DNA of 64,000 bases, taken from the NCBI RefSeq assembly GCF_040049195.1, contig NZ_JBDZDL010000001.1. The stretch is one strand, 5' to 3'. Source of the DNA: NCEH01 sp040049195. Its GTDB lineage: Bacteria; Pseudomonadota; Alphaproteobacteria; Rhizobiales; Xanthobacteraceae. The notes beneath the pieces were generated by a model. That model saw nothing but the letters and a program-made list of their open reading frames with translations. It made no database searches and was not told the DNA's origin. Shown here one piece after another: positions 18,360 to 27,359 of the stretch. Within the stretch, counting starts at the first letter, position 1, and every line of letters begins with the position of its first letter. The position numbers and the translations under genes are program-made.

Positions 18360-18647
18360 TCAGGCGATGACGCCGAGGATGTCGCTTTCCTTCATGATGA
18401 GCAGGTCCTGGCCGTCCACCTTCACTTCGGTGCCGGACCATTTGCCGAACAGAACGCGGTCGCCCGCCTTCACGTCGAGCGCGACGACCTTGCCGCTTTC
18501 GTCACGGGCGCCGGGGCCCACGGCCACGACTTCGCCCTCCTGGGGCTTTTCCTTGGCGGTATCGGGGATGATGATTCCGCCGGCGGTCTTCTGCTCGGCT
18601 TCGATGCGCTTCACGACCACGCGGTCATGCAAAGGGCGGAAGGACAT
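18360..18647 (-). CDS. groES: Co-chaperonin GroES
   Basis: A 95-residue cap protein: MSFRPLHDRVVVKRIEAEQKTAGGIIIPDTAKEKPQEGEVVAVGPG, with the mobile loop GGIIIPD that contacts GroEL, ending LLIMKESDILGVIA. The start at 18647 fits the family; an ATG two codons upstream (18653) is closer to the AGAGG box and could also be used. First gene of the groESL operon. Confidence 0.98.
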   Translation of the reverse strand: MSFRPLHDRVVVKRIEAEQKTAGGIIIPDTAKEKPQEGEVVAVGPGARDESGKVVALDVKAGDRVLFGKWSGTEVKVDGQDLLIMKESDILGVIA

Positions 18648-18693
18648 GGGCATGATCCTCTTGGTATTGGAGCGAGCCGGGGGCTCGCGGTCT

Positions 18694-18720
18694 TTGGCAC
18701 TCGCGCGATGGGAGTGCCAG
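18694..18720. promoter_or_regulatory. CIRCE element (HrcA operator) of groESL
   Basis: TTGGCACTC-N9-GAGTGCCAG matches the CIRCE consensus TTAGCACTC-N9-GAGTGCTAA with the same change in each arm (A to G paired with T to C), so symmetry is kept except at the outer bases. It lies between the promoter and the groES start, where HrcA repression at normal temperature would act. Confidence 0.95.
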
Positions 18721-18729
18721 TCCCGGCCC

Positions 18730-18758
18730 GAGATAAGGAGCCGCCGCCCGCGCGTCAA
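18730..18758 (-). promoter_or_regulatory. Sigma70-type promoter of groESL
   Basis: On the minus strand TTGACG (18758-18753), a 17-bp spacer, and TATCTC (18735-18730). Transcription should start about at 18722, directly at the outer edge of the CIRCE element. Use of this housekeeping promoter with CIRCE fits HrcA control; an overlapping sigma32 promoter was not recognised. Confidence 0.75.
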
Positions 18759-18970
18759 GGCAGGCGAGCTTACCAATGTGTAAGAGATCGCCGCATAAAG
18801 TGATATCCGCAGCGTGTCGGGGCGGCGCGAACGCGAATTTGTGTGTCGGACCAAGCATCGACGCCGCGCCGAACAGGCTTTATGGTTGCGTCTTGCCCCG
18901 TTTCCCCGACGGGCGCGGTGCCGCATGCGGGTTGCCGTATTCGAGTAAGCTCTCGCCTCGGAGTGTGTGA

Positions 18971-19504
18971 ATGTCTCAGTCCGCAGTTCGGTCCGTCGCC
19001 GGGGATGCCTGCGACACCGGTCCTGTTCGCCGTTCCAGCATCTCTTTCTATCGCCTCGGGATGGTCGCGGCCGTCATCGGAGGCCTCGGTCTCGGCGCCT
19101 GCGCGACCGGCCCGAGCGAACCGCCCCCGCCGGCGGCGCCGCAATACACCAGCCCGATTCCCGCCTCGAGCCTGGTGGGCCGCTACGGCCTCGCCGCGTA
19201 CCATCGGCCCGAGGACGCCGCCCGCACCGAGACCCAGGCGCGCGCGCAATGCAGCAATCCCTATGTCATCACCGCCGGCCCCAATGGCGGCGTGATGATG
19301 TATCTGGCCGACGACAACAAGCTCACCGAGCTGGTGTCCAAGGCGGCCGGCGGCCCCACCTTCATCGGACCGCCCGAGGATCCCGCCGGCGGCCAGCGCG
19401 ACCGCCAGGTGCTGCGCTGGGACGGCCAGGTGCTGGTGCTCAAATGGGTGGACCCGGAAGTCTCCAAGCGCTACGGCACCATGGTCTACGTGCGCTGCAG
19501 CTGA
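18971..19504 (+). CDS. Hypothetical lipoprotein
   Basis: A 177-residue protein whose residues 28-43 (YRLGMVAAVIGGLGLG) form a signal segment followed by a lipobox LGLGAC, with the lipidated Cys near residue 44. The mature part is proline-rich at first (PSEPPPPAAPQYTSPIP), then a small globular domain of about 115 residues with Cys in QCSNPYVI and a C-terminal YVRCS. No named family is recognised; similar small lipoproteins are common in Rhizobiales. A later start is possible because the N-terminal leader before the signal is long. It is divergent from groES. Confidence 0.7.
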   Translation: MSQSAVRSVAGDACDTGPVRRSSISFYRLGMVAAVIGGLGLGACATGPSEPPPPAAPQYTSPIPASSLVGRYGLAAYHRPEDAARTETQARAQCSNPYVITAGPNGGVMMYLADDNKLTELVSKAAGGPTFIGPPEDPAGGQRDRQVLRWDGQVLVLKWVDPEVSKRYGTMVYVRCS

Positions 19505-19622
19505 GCGGGCATGTCCGGGTGGCGGTTTTGGCCGCTGCCCGTCATATGAGCTATTGAACTGTCGCGCCGCGCCGCGGCGACCGGCACTTCCGGGGCGAGC
19601 GCGCGGCGCCCCAGAGGGCCAG

Positions 19623-20504
19623 ATGGATCGTTCCGAAAAGCTGCTCCACGGCATCGACAAGAGCATGCGCGTGCTCGAGATCGGGCCGTTGTTCCGCCCC
19701 ATATGCAGCCGGGCCGAGGGGTGGAACGTCTATTCCATCGATCACGCCAGCGAAGACGAGTTGCGGCAGAAATACCGCAACCATGTGGACGTGGATGTCT
19801 CGCGCATCGAGCGTGTCGATTTCGTCTGGCGGGGCGGACCGATGGTGGAGGCCGTTCCCAAGGTCTATCACGGGGCGTTCGATGCCTGCATCGCCAGCCA
19901 CGTGATCGAACACATTCCCGATCCGATCGCGTTCCTGCGCTCCCTCGCCGCCCTGCTGAAGCCGGGCGCGGTGGTTGCGCTCGCCGTGCCCGACAAACGC
20001 TGGTGCTTCGATTTCTTCCGTCCGCTCAGCACCACGGCGGGCTGGCTGGAGGCCAATCGGCTCGGGCTCACCAAGCACAGCCGCACCACCCGGTTCGAGT
20101 ACGAGACCTCGGTGATCAACAGCGACGGGCAGGTGGCGTGGGCCCCCGGACCGCTCGGCACGCCGAGCTTCTCGGGGTGCCCGATCTGGCAATCCTACAC
20201 GGTGTTCCGCCCGCAAAGCGACCTCGAGAACGAGGACTATGTGGACTGCCACGCCTGGTGCTTCACGCCCAGCAGCTTCGTGCTGATCATCGAGGAACTG
20301 CACGCCCTTGGCGCGCTCGATTTCCGCATCAAGCATACCTTCCCCACCGTAGGGCACGAGTTTTTCGTCATTCTGGAACAGAGCCAGGTGCGTGAAACCG
20401 ATGTCGCCCGCATGCAGAAGAGGCGCATGCGCCTCATGATGGCGACGGCGCGTGAATTGCGGGAGCAATTGGAGATGCTGCCGGTTCACCTTGACCTGGA
20501 TTAG
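19623..20504 (+). CDS. Class I SAM-dependent methyltransferase
   Basis: A 293-residue cytosolic protein from ATG 19623. MRVLEIGPLFRPICSRAEGWNVYSID holds the SAM-binding motif I (LEIGP) and acidic motif II (SID). FDACIASHVIEHIPDPIAFLRSLAALLKPGAVVALAVPDKRW is the motif IV to VI block of the Methyltransf_11 type, with HVIEHIPD as a strong signature. Relatives occur with glycosyltransferases and surface polysaccharide genes, but no such genes are adjacent, so the substrate is open. The C-terminal RMQKRRMRLMMATARELREQL looks like a coiled helix. Confidence 0.85.
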   Translation: MDRSEKLLHGIDKSMRVLEIGPLFRPICSRAEGWNVYSIDHASEDELRQKYRNHVDVDVSRIERVDFVWRGGPMVEAVPKVYHGAFDACIASHVIEHIPDPIAFLRSLAALLKPGAVVALAVPDKRWCFDFFRPLSTTAGWLEANRLGLTKHSRTTRFEYETSVINSDGQVAWAPGPLGTPSFSGCPIWQSYTVFRPQSDLENEDYVDCHAWCFTPSSFVLIIEELHALGALDFRIKHTFPTVGHEFFVILEQSQVRETDVARMQKRRMRLMMATARELREQLEMLPVHLDLD

Positions 20505-20601
20505 AGCTCTTCTGACCTTTCTGCGCGCGGGCCGCGAAAAGCGCGGCGCAAACTTGCAATACGGCGGATCCCCGCTTCCCTCGGCGGGAAACCCGCTTTA
20601 G

Positions 20602-21975
20602 ATGGGTCCGGACTCCGCACAGCCTCAGGCGCCGCGGCCACTCCTCGCGCCGCGCTCGGAACGGGCCGTCCGCGCCAGCACCTTGAGTGACACGATGGAA
20701 CGCGCCGCGACCACCTATGATCCCCTGACTCCCGTGCCCGCCCACCGGCGGGTGTTCTCCGGGTCGGATGCCTTCGCCCTCTGGTTCAGCCTCGGCATCG
20801 GCCTGCTGGTGCTCCAGGCGGGTGCACTGCTGGTTCCGGCGCTCAGCCTCGGCACGGCCTTTGTCGCGATCGTCGCCGGCACCGTGCTGGGCGTGGTGCT
20901 GCTGGCCGCCGTGGGCGTGATCGGCGCCGATTCCGGGCTCTCGGCCATGGCGAGCCTGCGGCCCACGCTCGGCCTGCGTGGCGCGATCCTGCCGACGCTC
21001 ATCAACATGGTGCAATTGGTGGGGTGGGGCGCGTTCGAGATCATCATCATGGGCGAGGCGGCGGAAGCCTTGTCCAAACAGGCGTTCGGCTTCTCGCTGC
21101 CGGGCGTGTGGACGCTGCTGTTCGGCGTGCTCGCCACGACCATCGCGGTGATGGGGCCGGTGTCCTTCGTGCGGCGCTTCCTGCGCGCCTGGGGGCTGTA
21201 CCTGCTGCTGGGCGCGGCGGTGTGGCTCACCTGGCGGCTCATGGCCAATTACGATCTCGCCGCGCTGTTTGCCAAGCCCGGCACCGGCGAGATGAGCTTG
21301 GGCGGCGCCATCGACCTCGTAGTGGCCATGCCGCTGTCCTGGCTGCCGCTGATTTCCGATTATACCCGCTTCGGCAAGTCCTCCGGCAGCATCTTCCGGG
21401 GCAGCGCGCTCGGCTATCTGGTCGCCAACATCTGGTTCTACGGCCTCGGCGCGGCTTATGCCCTGGCGTCGGGCGGGGAGGGCACCATCGTGGTGGCGCT
21501 CGCCACCGCCGGCGGCGGCTTCGCGCTGCTCCTGATCCTGCTGGACGAGACCGACAACGCGTTCGCCGACATCCATTCCGCAGCGGTCTCCACCGGCACC
21601 TTGGTGCCGCTCGCGGTGCCGCATCTCGCGCTCGGCTTCGGCGCGCTGTGCACGCTGATCGCGCTGCTGGTGCCGCTCGCGCAGTACGAAGGGTTCCTGC
21701 TGCTGATCGGCTCGGTGTTCGCACCGCTGTTCGGCGTGGTGCTGGCGGACCATTTCATCGTGCGCAAGCGCCGCATCGAGGCCGAGGAGATCACCCGCGT
21801 GCGCGGCGCCTATTGGTTCTCCGGCGGCTGGAACATCGCCGGCATCCTGGCCTGGGGCATCGGCATCGTCACCTTCCATGCGGTGACGGCCCTGCTGCCG
21901 GATCTCGGCGCGACCTTGCCCTCGCTGGTGACGGCGGGCGTGCTGTTCGTGCTTGCCCGCCGCCTGATGCCCTGA
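20602..21975 (+). CDS. NCS1-family permease, CytX-like (hydroxymethylpyrimidine/cytosine)
   Basis: An inner-membrane transporter of 457 residues, or 426 if it starts at the ATG at 20695. Twelve hydrophobic segments begin with FSGSDAFALWFSLGIGLLVLQAGALLVP. The MPLSWLPLISDYTRFGKSSG block is typical of purine/cytosine permeases, and the ETDNAFADIHSAAVST segment is characteristic of the CytX branch proposed to carry the thiamine precursor hydroxymethylpyrimidine. No thiamine genes lie nearby and I find no TPP riboswitch in front, so the substrate is uncertain between HMP and another nucleobase-like compound. Confidence 0.82.
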   Translation: MGPDSAQPQAPRPLLAPRSERAVRASTLSDTMERAATTYDPLTPVPAHRRVFSGSDAFALWFSLGIGLLVLQAGALLVPALSLGTAFVAIVAGTVLGVVLLAAVGVIGADSGLSAMASLRPTLGLRGAILPTLINMVQLVGWGAFEIIIMGEAAEALSKQAFGFSLPGVWTLLFGVLATTIAVMGPVSFVRRFLRAWGLYLLLGAAVWLTWRLMANYDLAALFAKPGTGEMSLGGAIDLVVAMPLSWLPLISDYTRFGKSSGSIFRGSALGYLVANIWFYGLGAAYALASGGEGTIVVALATAGGGFALLLILLDETDNAFADIHSAAVSTGTLVPLAVPHLALGFGALCTLIALLVPLAQYEGFLLLIGSVFAPLFGVVLADHFIVRKRRIEAEEITRVRGAYWFSGGWNIAGILAWGIGIVTFHAVTALLPDLGATLPSLVTAGVLFVLARRLMP

Positions 21976-22008
21976 CCGCGGGGGGGGCAACCTCCCGCCG
22001 CCTTTGCC

Positions 22009-22704
22009 TCAGACCACGGTGCCGAAGATGGCGCCGATGCCGGCGGTGGCGGCCATGGCGATGGCGCCCCAGAAGGTGACGCGGGCCGTGGCGCGCATCA
22101 CTTCGGCGCCGCCGGCTTTCGCCGCGATGGCGCCGAGCACGGCGAGGAACACCAGCGAAGCGCCGGCCACCACCGGCACCTGAAGCGCGGACGGTGTCAC
22201 CGCCGCCATCAGCAGGGGCAGGATGGCCCCGACCGCGAACGAGGCGGCGGAGGTGAGCGCGGCTTGGATCGGCCGGGCGGTGGTGAACTCGGAGATCCCC
22301 AGTTCGTCGCGCGCATGGGCTTCCAGCGGATCGTGCGCCATCAATTGGTCGGCCACCTGATGGGCCAAAGCCGGCTCCAGCCCGCGATTGATATAGATGG
22401 CGGCGAGTTCGCGGCGCTCGGCGGCCGGATCGGCCTTGAGTTCCGCCGTCTCGCGCGCGAGGTCGGCCTTTTCCGTGTCCGATTGGGAGCTGACCGAGAC
22501 ATATTCACCCGCCGCCATGGACATGGCGCCCGCGACCAGCCCGGCCACGCCGGCGACCAGAATGTCCGAATGGGTGGCCGAGGCGGACGCGACGCCGACG
22601 ATCAGGCTGGCGGTGGAGACGATGCCGTCATTGGCGCCGAGCACGGCGGCGCGCAGCCAGCCGATGCGGTCGATGAGGTGACCTTCCGTGTGCGGGCGGG
22701 CCAT
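22009..22704 (-). CDS. VIT1/CCC1-family Fe2+/Mn2+ transporter
   Basis: A 231-residue membrane protein from ATG 22704. The start MARPHTEGHLIDRIGWLRAAVLGANDGIVSTASLIVGVASA is the conserved first membrane helix of the vacuolar iron transporter family, and AGAMSMAAGEYVSVSSQSDTEKADL is the second helix plus the cytosolic metal-binding domain. Three more helices follow. It should move Fe2+ or Mn2+ out of the cytosol. It converges with the NCS1 permease (33 bp). The long leader behind it (22705-23017) contains hairpins that may matter for its control. Confidence 0.9.
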   Translation of the reverse strand: MARPHTEGHLIDRIGWLRAAVLGANDGIVSTASLIVGVASASATHSDILVAGVAGLVAGAMSMAAGEYVSVSSQSDTEKADLARETAELKADPAAERRELAAIYINRGLEPALAHQVADQLMAHDPLEAHARDELGISEFTTARPIQAALTSAASFAVGAILPLLMAAVTPSALQVPVVAGASLVFLAVLGAIAAKAGGAEVMRATARVTFWGAIAMAATAGIGAIFGTVV

Positions 22705-23017
22705 GACGCACCTCGATCCTGTGCGTGGAAAGAGCATCAGCCGGTTCCTCGCGGAACCGTCCGAGCGCAGCCGGGGCGCGGCGCAGGTTGGGGCGAGGGA
22801 CGAATCGCCGTCTGCCCGAGATCCGTGATGCACGGGCAGACGCGACCCGTTCCAGCAGCGCCCCGACTGCCAGCCGTCTCGACGACCCGGCGCTGGTAGC
22901 AGCCGCGCATGACACCTGTGCGTCGGGTCAACGCCTTGTGGTCAAAATCTTTTCCCGCATATGCTGCAGCGCAATCGGTGCATGCTGCAGTGCGTGCGCG
23001 GCCGGTTGGGCCGGGCG
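22705..23017. other. Intergenic region with two hairpins and a direct repeat
   Basis: Between lepA (end) and the VIT gene (start), both on the minus strand. Visible structure: CGGTTCC-TCGC-GGAACCG at 22742-22759; a ten-base stem CGTCTGCCCG/CGGGCAGACG with a 14-base loop at 22809-22842, lacking a T-run on either side; and ATGCTGCAG repeated at 22961-22969 and 22982-22990, 21 bp apart. The hairpins would lie in the 5' leader of the VIT mRNA. Neither matches a riboswitch I know. Confidence 0.6.
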
Positions 23018-24823
23018 TCAGTCGTCCATCTTCAGGGCGGCGATGAAGGCTTCCTGGGGAATCTCGACGCGCCCGAACTGGCGCATCTTCTTCTTGCCTT
23101 CCTTCTGCTTGTCCAACAGCTTGCGCTTTCTGGAAATGTCGCCGCCATAGCATTTGGCGGTCACGTCCTTGCGCAGCGCCTTGATGGTCTCGCGCGCGAT
23201 CACCTTGGCGCCGATGGCGGCCTGGATCGGGATGTTGAACAGATGCTGCGGGATCAGGTCCTTCAGCTTCTCGCACATGGCGCGGCCGCGATGGTCGGCG
23301 CGGGTGCGATGGACCAGCATGGAGAGGGCGTCCACCGGCTCGCCATTCACCAGGATCGACATCTTCACGAGGTCGCCCTCGCGATAATCGGTGATGTTGT
23401 AGTCGAACGAGGCATAGCCCTTCGAGATGGACTTCAGCCGGTCGTAGAAATCGAACACCACTTCGTTCAGCGGCAGATCGTAGGTGACCATGGCGCGCGC
23501 GCCCACATAGGTCAGCTCGATCTGGTTGCCGCGCCGGTCCTGGCAGAGCTTGAGCACGCTGCCGAGATAATCGTCCGGCGTGAGGATGGTGGCGCGGATC
23601 CAGGGCTCGCGGATTTCCTTGATCTTCACCACGTCCGGCATGTCGGCCGGGTTGTGCAGGTCGATGGTGGTGCCGTCGCTCATCTCCATCTCGTAGATGA
23701 CGGAGGGGGCGGTCGCGATCAGGTCGAGGTTGAACTCGCGCTCCAGCCGCTCCTGGATGATCTCCAGGTGCAGCAGGCCCAGAAACCCGCAGCGGAAGCC
23801 GAAGCCGAGCGCCGCCGAAGTCTCCATCTCGAACGAGAAGCTGGCGTCGTTGAGGCGCAGCTTGCCCATGGCGGCGCGCAGATCCTCGAAATCCGCCGCA
23901 TCCACCGGAAACAGGCCGCAGAACACCACCGGCTGGGCCGGCTTGAAGCCGGGCAGCGGCTCGGCGCAGGGGCGCTTCTCATCGGTGATGGTGTCGCCGA
24001 CGCGGGTTTCCGCGACTTCCTTGATGGAGCCCGTGAGAAAGCCGATCTCGCCGGGGCCGAGGCTCTCCATGGCCACCATTTTCGGGGTGAACACGCCGAC
24101 GCGGTCCATGTCATAGGCGGCGCCGGTACGCATCATCTTGATGCGCTGGCCCTTCTTCACCACGCCGTCGACCACGCGCACCAGCACCACGACGCCGAGA
24201 TAGGTGTCGTACCAAGAGTCCACCAGCAGCGCCTTGAGCGGCGCGTCGCGGTCGCCGACCGGCGGGGGCAGGCGGGTGACGATGGCTTCCAGCACCTGGT
24301 CGATATTGAGCCCGGTCTTGGCCGAAATGCCGATGGCCTGGGAGGCGTCGATGCCGATCACGTCCTCGATCTGCGCCTTCACCTTTTCCGGCTCGGCGGC
24401 GGGCAGATCGATCTTGTTGAGCACCGGGACGATGTCGTGATTGTTGTCGATGGCCTGATAGACGTTGGCCAGCGTCTGCGCCTCGACCCCCTGGGAGGCG
24501 TCCACCACCAGCAGCGAGCCTTCCACGGCGGCGAGCGAGCGGTTCACCTCATAGGCGAAGTCCACGTGGCCGGGGGTGTCGATGAGGTTGAGAATATAGG
24601 TTTCCCCATCCTTCGCCTTGTAGGAGAGGCGCACGGTCTGCGCCTTGATGGTGATGCCGCGCTCGCGCTCGATATCCATATTGTCGAGCACCTGCTCGGT
24701 CATCTCGCGTTCGCTCAGGCCGCCGGTCAGCTGGATCAGGCGGTCGGCGAGCGTGGACTTTCCATGGTCGATATGGGCGACGATGGAGAAGTTGCGGATA
24801 TGGGTCTGCGGCGTTGCGGTCAT
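23018..24823 (-). CDS. lepA: Elongation factor 4 (LepA), back-translocase GTPase
   Basis: A 601-residue translational GTPase. ATG 24823 gives MTATPQTHIRNFSIVAHIDHGKSTLADRL with the G1 motif; DTPGHVDF (G3) and NKIDLPAA (G4) follow. Domains II, III and V are present, and the LepA-specific C-terminal domain ends CYGGDISRKRKLLDKQKEGKKKMRQFGRVEIPQEAFIAALKMDD, which is diagnostic. It acts on the ribosome; proposed roles are back-translocation and 30S biogenesis. It appears to be monocistronic. Confidence 0.98.
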   Translation of the reverse strand: MTATPQTHIRNFSIVAHIDHGKSTLADRLIQLTGGLSEREMTEQVLDNMDIERERGITIKAQTVRLSYKAKDGETYILNLIDTPGHVDFAYEVNRSLAAVEGSLLVVDASQGVEAQTLANVYQAIDNNHDIVPVLNKIDLPAAEPEKVKAQIEDVIGIDASQAIGISAKTGLNIDQVLEAIVTRLPPPVGDRDAPLKALLVDSWYDTYLGVVVLVRVVDGVVKKGQRIKMMRTGAAYDMDRVGVFTPKMVAMESLGPGEIGFLTGSIKEVAETRVGDTITDEKRPCAEPLPGFKPAQPVVFCGLFPVDAADFEDLRAAMGKLRLNDASFSFEMETSAALGFGFRCGFLGLLHLEIIQERLEREFNLDLIATAPSVIYEMEMSDGTTIDLHNPADMPDVVKIKEIREPWIRATILTPDDYLGSVLKLCQDRRGNQIELTYVGARAMVTYDLPLNEVVFDFYDRLKSISKGYASFDYNITDYREGDLVKMSILVNGEPVDALSMLVHRTRADHRGRAMCEKLKDLIPQHLFNIPIQAAIGAKVIARETIKALRKDVTAKCYGGDISRKRKLLDKQKEGKKKMRQFGRVEIPQEAFIAALKMDD

Positions 24824-24949
24824 CCGCGCCGCATAGCACCGGCATTCGAGGGCCACAAGGCGCGCGCCGCATTTGTCCCTTCCGCGCCCGGATCGCGCGG
24901 CGCCGGCGCGGCGGTTCCGGGGCGCCTGAGTGCTTCCCCTGGGGCGCCC

Positions 24950-25762
24950 TCAGACCGCGCGGGGCCGCTCGCTTTCAAAACCATCGAACAGCGCCTGCAG
25001 AGCCTCCAGCCCGTCGGTCAGCGCTGCCGGGCCGGGCTGCAGGATGAGGCTCGATTTGATCTCGTGCAGCCGCCCCGCGCGCACGGCGGGCAGCGCGGAA
25101 AAGCCCGGCCGGGCGGCGAAGCGGGCGGGATTGAACTTCTTGCCGCACCAGGAGCCGATGACCATGTCGGGCGCCCGCGCGATCACTTCCTCCGCGCTCA
25201 CGAACCGCTCGCGGGCGGCGCGGCCATGGGCGCGATCGGCGAAGATGTCGATGCCGCCGGCGATTTCCACCAATTGCGACACCCAGCCGATGCCGCAGAT
25301 CATCGGCGCGTCCCATTCCTCGAAATAGACGCGGGGATGCACGGCGCGTGCGGCGGCGCGGGCCTTGGCCGCCTCCAGCCGCGCGTCCAGATCGGCGATG
25401 AGCGCGGCTCCTTTTTCGGCCGCGCCCACAAGGGCGGCGAGGGTCGCGATCATGGCGAAGATGCCGTCGATGGTGCGCTGGTTGAACACATGCACGTCCA
25501 GCCCGGCGCGGGCGAGATCGGCGACGATGTCCGCCTGCAGGTCGGAAAAGGCCAGCACCAGGTCCGGCGCGAGCGCCAGGATCTTCGGCAGGTCCGCCGA
25601 GACGAAGGCGGAAACGCGGGGCTTTTCCTTGCGCACGCGGGGCGGGCGCACCGCATAGCCGGAGACGCCGACGATGCGATGATCCTCGCCCAGCAGATAG
25701 AGCGTCTCCACCGTCTCCTCGGTGAGACAGACGATGCGGCGGGGATAAGGATCGCGTCCCAC
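24950..25762 (-). CDS. BtuF-like cobalamin/metal-chelate binding protein
   Basis: A 270-residue protein of the type III periplasmic-binding fold: PRRIVCLTEETVETLYLLGEDHRIVGVSGY, then APDLVLAFSDLQADIVADL, RVYFEEWDAPMICGIGWVSQLVEIAGG, and a C-terminal lobe. The pattern is that of the BtuF-like cobalamin-binding group. The start is set at GTG 25762, 10 bp after the hemY stop, since no upstream ATG avoids a long overlap with hemY; the ribosome site is weak. I see no signal peptide, and no BtuCD transport genes are nearby, so it may work in the cytosol or be an orphan. Likely the last gene of the heme operon. Confidence 0.75.
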   Translation of the reverse strand: MGRDPYPRRIVCLTEETVETLYLLGEDHRIVGVSGYAVRPPRVRKEKPRVSAFVSADLPKILALAPDLVLAFSDLQADIVADLARAGLDVHVFNQRTIDGIFAMIATLAALVGAAEKGAALIADLDARLEAAKARAAARAVHPRVYFEEWDAPMICGIGWVSQLVEIAGGIDIFADRAHGRAARERFVSAEEVIARAPDMVIGSWCGKKFNPARFAARPGFSALPAVRAGRLHEIKSSLILQPGPAALTDGLEALQALFDGFESERPRAV

Positions 25763-25772
25763 CCCCGCCGGC

Positions 25773-27359
25773 TCACACGCCGCCGGGACGTGAGCGGGGC
25801 GCGAGTGCCTCGTCGTCGTCGAGCTGCTCGGGGCCGGGGTCGTCCGGCAGCGGCGGCAGGGCGACGAGGGGCGGCGCCTTGGGTGTTTCCACCTTCGCAG
25901 CTTCGCTCTTGGCCGGCTCGGGCGCATGGGCCGGCGCGGGAGTGCCGTTGGTCGCGGGCTCGGCCGCAGCACCATTGCTCTCGGCCGCAGGCGCCTCGGG
26001 CGCGGCCACGGGCTTGGGCGGGATGGCGGCGATGGCCGCGCGCACGCGTTCCGCCTCGTGTTCCAGGATCGGGGTCGCGGCAACCCCCGGCGGCACGGCC
26101 CACACATAGGCGTCGAGCTTGCCGGTGACCGGCGAGAGCGGGGCCCATTGCTCGGACACCACGCCGTCGGCGATCCAGGCAGGGTCGCGCGCGGCGCGGA
26201 CCGCGCGGGCGGCCCACTCGCGCGCCTTGCCGATATCGCCGTGCTCGCTTGCTTCCAGCTCCGCCATCAGCAGGCAGATGCGCTGGGTCGGCGCGGCCGC
26301 GAGCGGCTGGAGCACGGCGCGCGCCTCGCCGAATTCCAGCGCGTCGATGCAGGCATGGGCGAGCGCGATGGCGCTTTCCGGATGAGCCGGCGCCTTGGCC
26401 GCGAGCAGGCGGATGCGCTTCAGCCGGTCGAGCGCGGCATCGCCGGGCCGCAGATGGGCGGCGACTTCGGCCAGTTCGGGATGGGGCGTCGTGGCATAGG
26501 CGGCCTCGACGATCTTGAGCGCCTTCTTCAATTCCCCGCCCGATCCCAGCAGCCGGCCGGCGACGGCGGCGGCGGGCACCAAGGTCGGGGCGAGGCGCAC
26601 GGCTTCGAGCGCGCGTTCCTTGGCCACCGGCGGGTCGGAGATTTCCACCGCCATCGCTTCGGCGGCGAGCAGGATGGCGCGGCGGCGGCGGTGCTGCACC
26701 TTGTCGATGCCCTTCGCCGCCATCTGCTTTTCCAGCACCGCGCGGGCGCCGGGATAATCGCCTTCCGCGCAGCGCGCCTCGATCACGGCATCGGCCGCCC
26801 AGGCGAGCGCCGGGGCCTGCTCGGCCGCCTGTTCCGCCAGCAGGCGTGCGGCGGAAAGATCGCCGGCGCGGCGCGCTTCCATGTGCAGACCGCGCAAGGC
26901 CAGCAGGCGGGTGTCGGGGGATTCCAGCATCAGGCGGAAGCTCGCCCGCGCCAGTTCCGGGTCACCCTCGAACTGGGCGGTCTGGGCCGCCAGAAGATGG
27001 GTGAGCGGCTCGTGCGGCAGCAGGCGGGCGGCGTCTTGGCTGGCTTTCTTTGCTTCCGTGCCATTGCCCGCGCCGATGGCGAGCAGGCCGCGCGACACCG
27101 CGGCCCAGCCCTTTTCCCGGCGCCGGCGGCGCGAGAAGCGGGCGATGAGGCGCGGCGAGGACAGCAGCAGCGAGATCAGCCGCCAGACCAGAAGCAGCAC
27201 GCCGCTGAACAGCGCGAGGGCGGCGAGCGCCACCGGCACGCTGGTCTCGATGCGCCAGCCTTGCCAGACCATGGTGATCTCGCCCGGCCGGTCGGCGAGC
27301 CAGGAGGCGCCGAACGCAACGGCGGCGAGCAGAACGAGGAGGATGACGAGACGGATCAC
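25773..27359 (-). CDS. hemY: HemY-family TPR membrane protein
   Basis: A 528-residue protein. Two N-terminal membrane helices (VILLVLLAAVAFGASWLA and VALAALALFSGVLLLVWRLISLLL) frame the HemY_N signature with GEITMVWQGWRIETS. The rest is a helical TPR-type region (about residues 120-400) and a Pro/Ala-rich tail of low complexity. This HemY is not the protoporphyrinogen oxidase of Gram-positives; its role in heme synthesis in Proteobacteria is indirect and unclear. It overlaps the mitofilin-like gene upstream by 4 bp, so it is translationally coupled. Confidence 0.92.
   Translation of the reverse strand: MIRLVILLVLLAAVAFGASWLADRPGEITMVWQGWRIETSVPVALAALALFSGVLLLVWRLISLLLSSPRLIARFSRRRRREKGWAAVSRGLLAIGAGNGTEAKKASQDAARLLPHEPLTHLLAAQTAQFEGDPELARASFRLMLESPDTRLLALRGLHMEARRAGDLSAARLLAEQAAEQAPALAWAADAVIEARCAEGDYPGARAVLEKQMAAKGIDKVQHRRRRAILLAAEAMAVEISDPPVAKERALEAVRLAPTLVPAAAVAGRLLGSGGELKKALKIVEAAYATTPHPELAEVAAHLRPGDAALDRLKRIRLLAAKAPAHPESAIALAHACIDALEFGEARAVLQPLAAAPTQRICLLMAELEASEHGDIGKAREWAARAVRAARDPAWIADGVVSEQWAPLSPVTGKLDAYVWAVPPGVAATPILEHEAERVRAAIAAIPPKPVAAPEAPAAESNGAAAEPATNGTPAPAHAPEPAKSEAAKVETPKAPPLVALPPLPDDPGPEQLDDDEALAPRSRPGGV

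Noticed and set aside
20505..20694. TPP riboswitch ahead of the CytX-like permease
   Set aside because: No conserved thiamine-box pattern was found in the leader.
22961..26128. 1055-codon plus-strand frame over lepA, the BtuF-like gene and hemY
   Set aside because: Antisense to three recognised genes and rich in His, Gly, Asp repeats, as expected from reversed Ala/Gly/Val codons.
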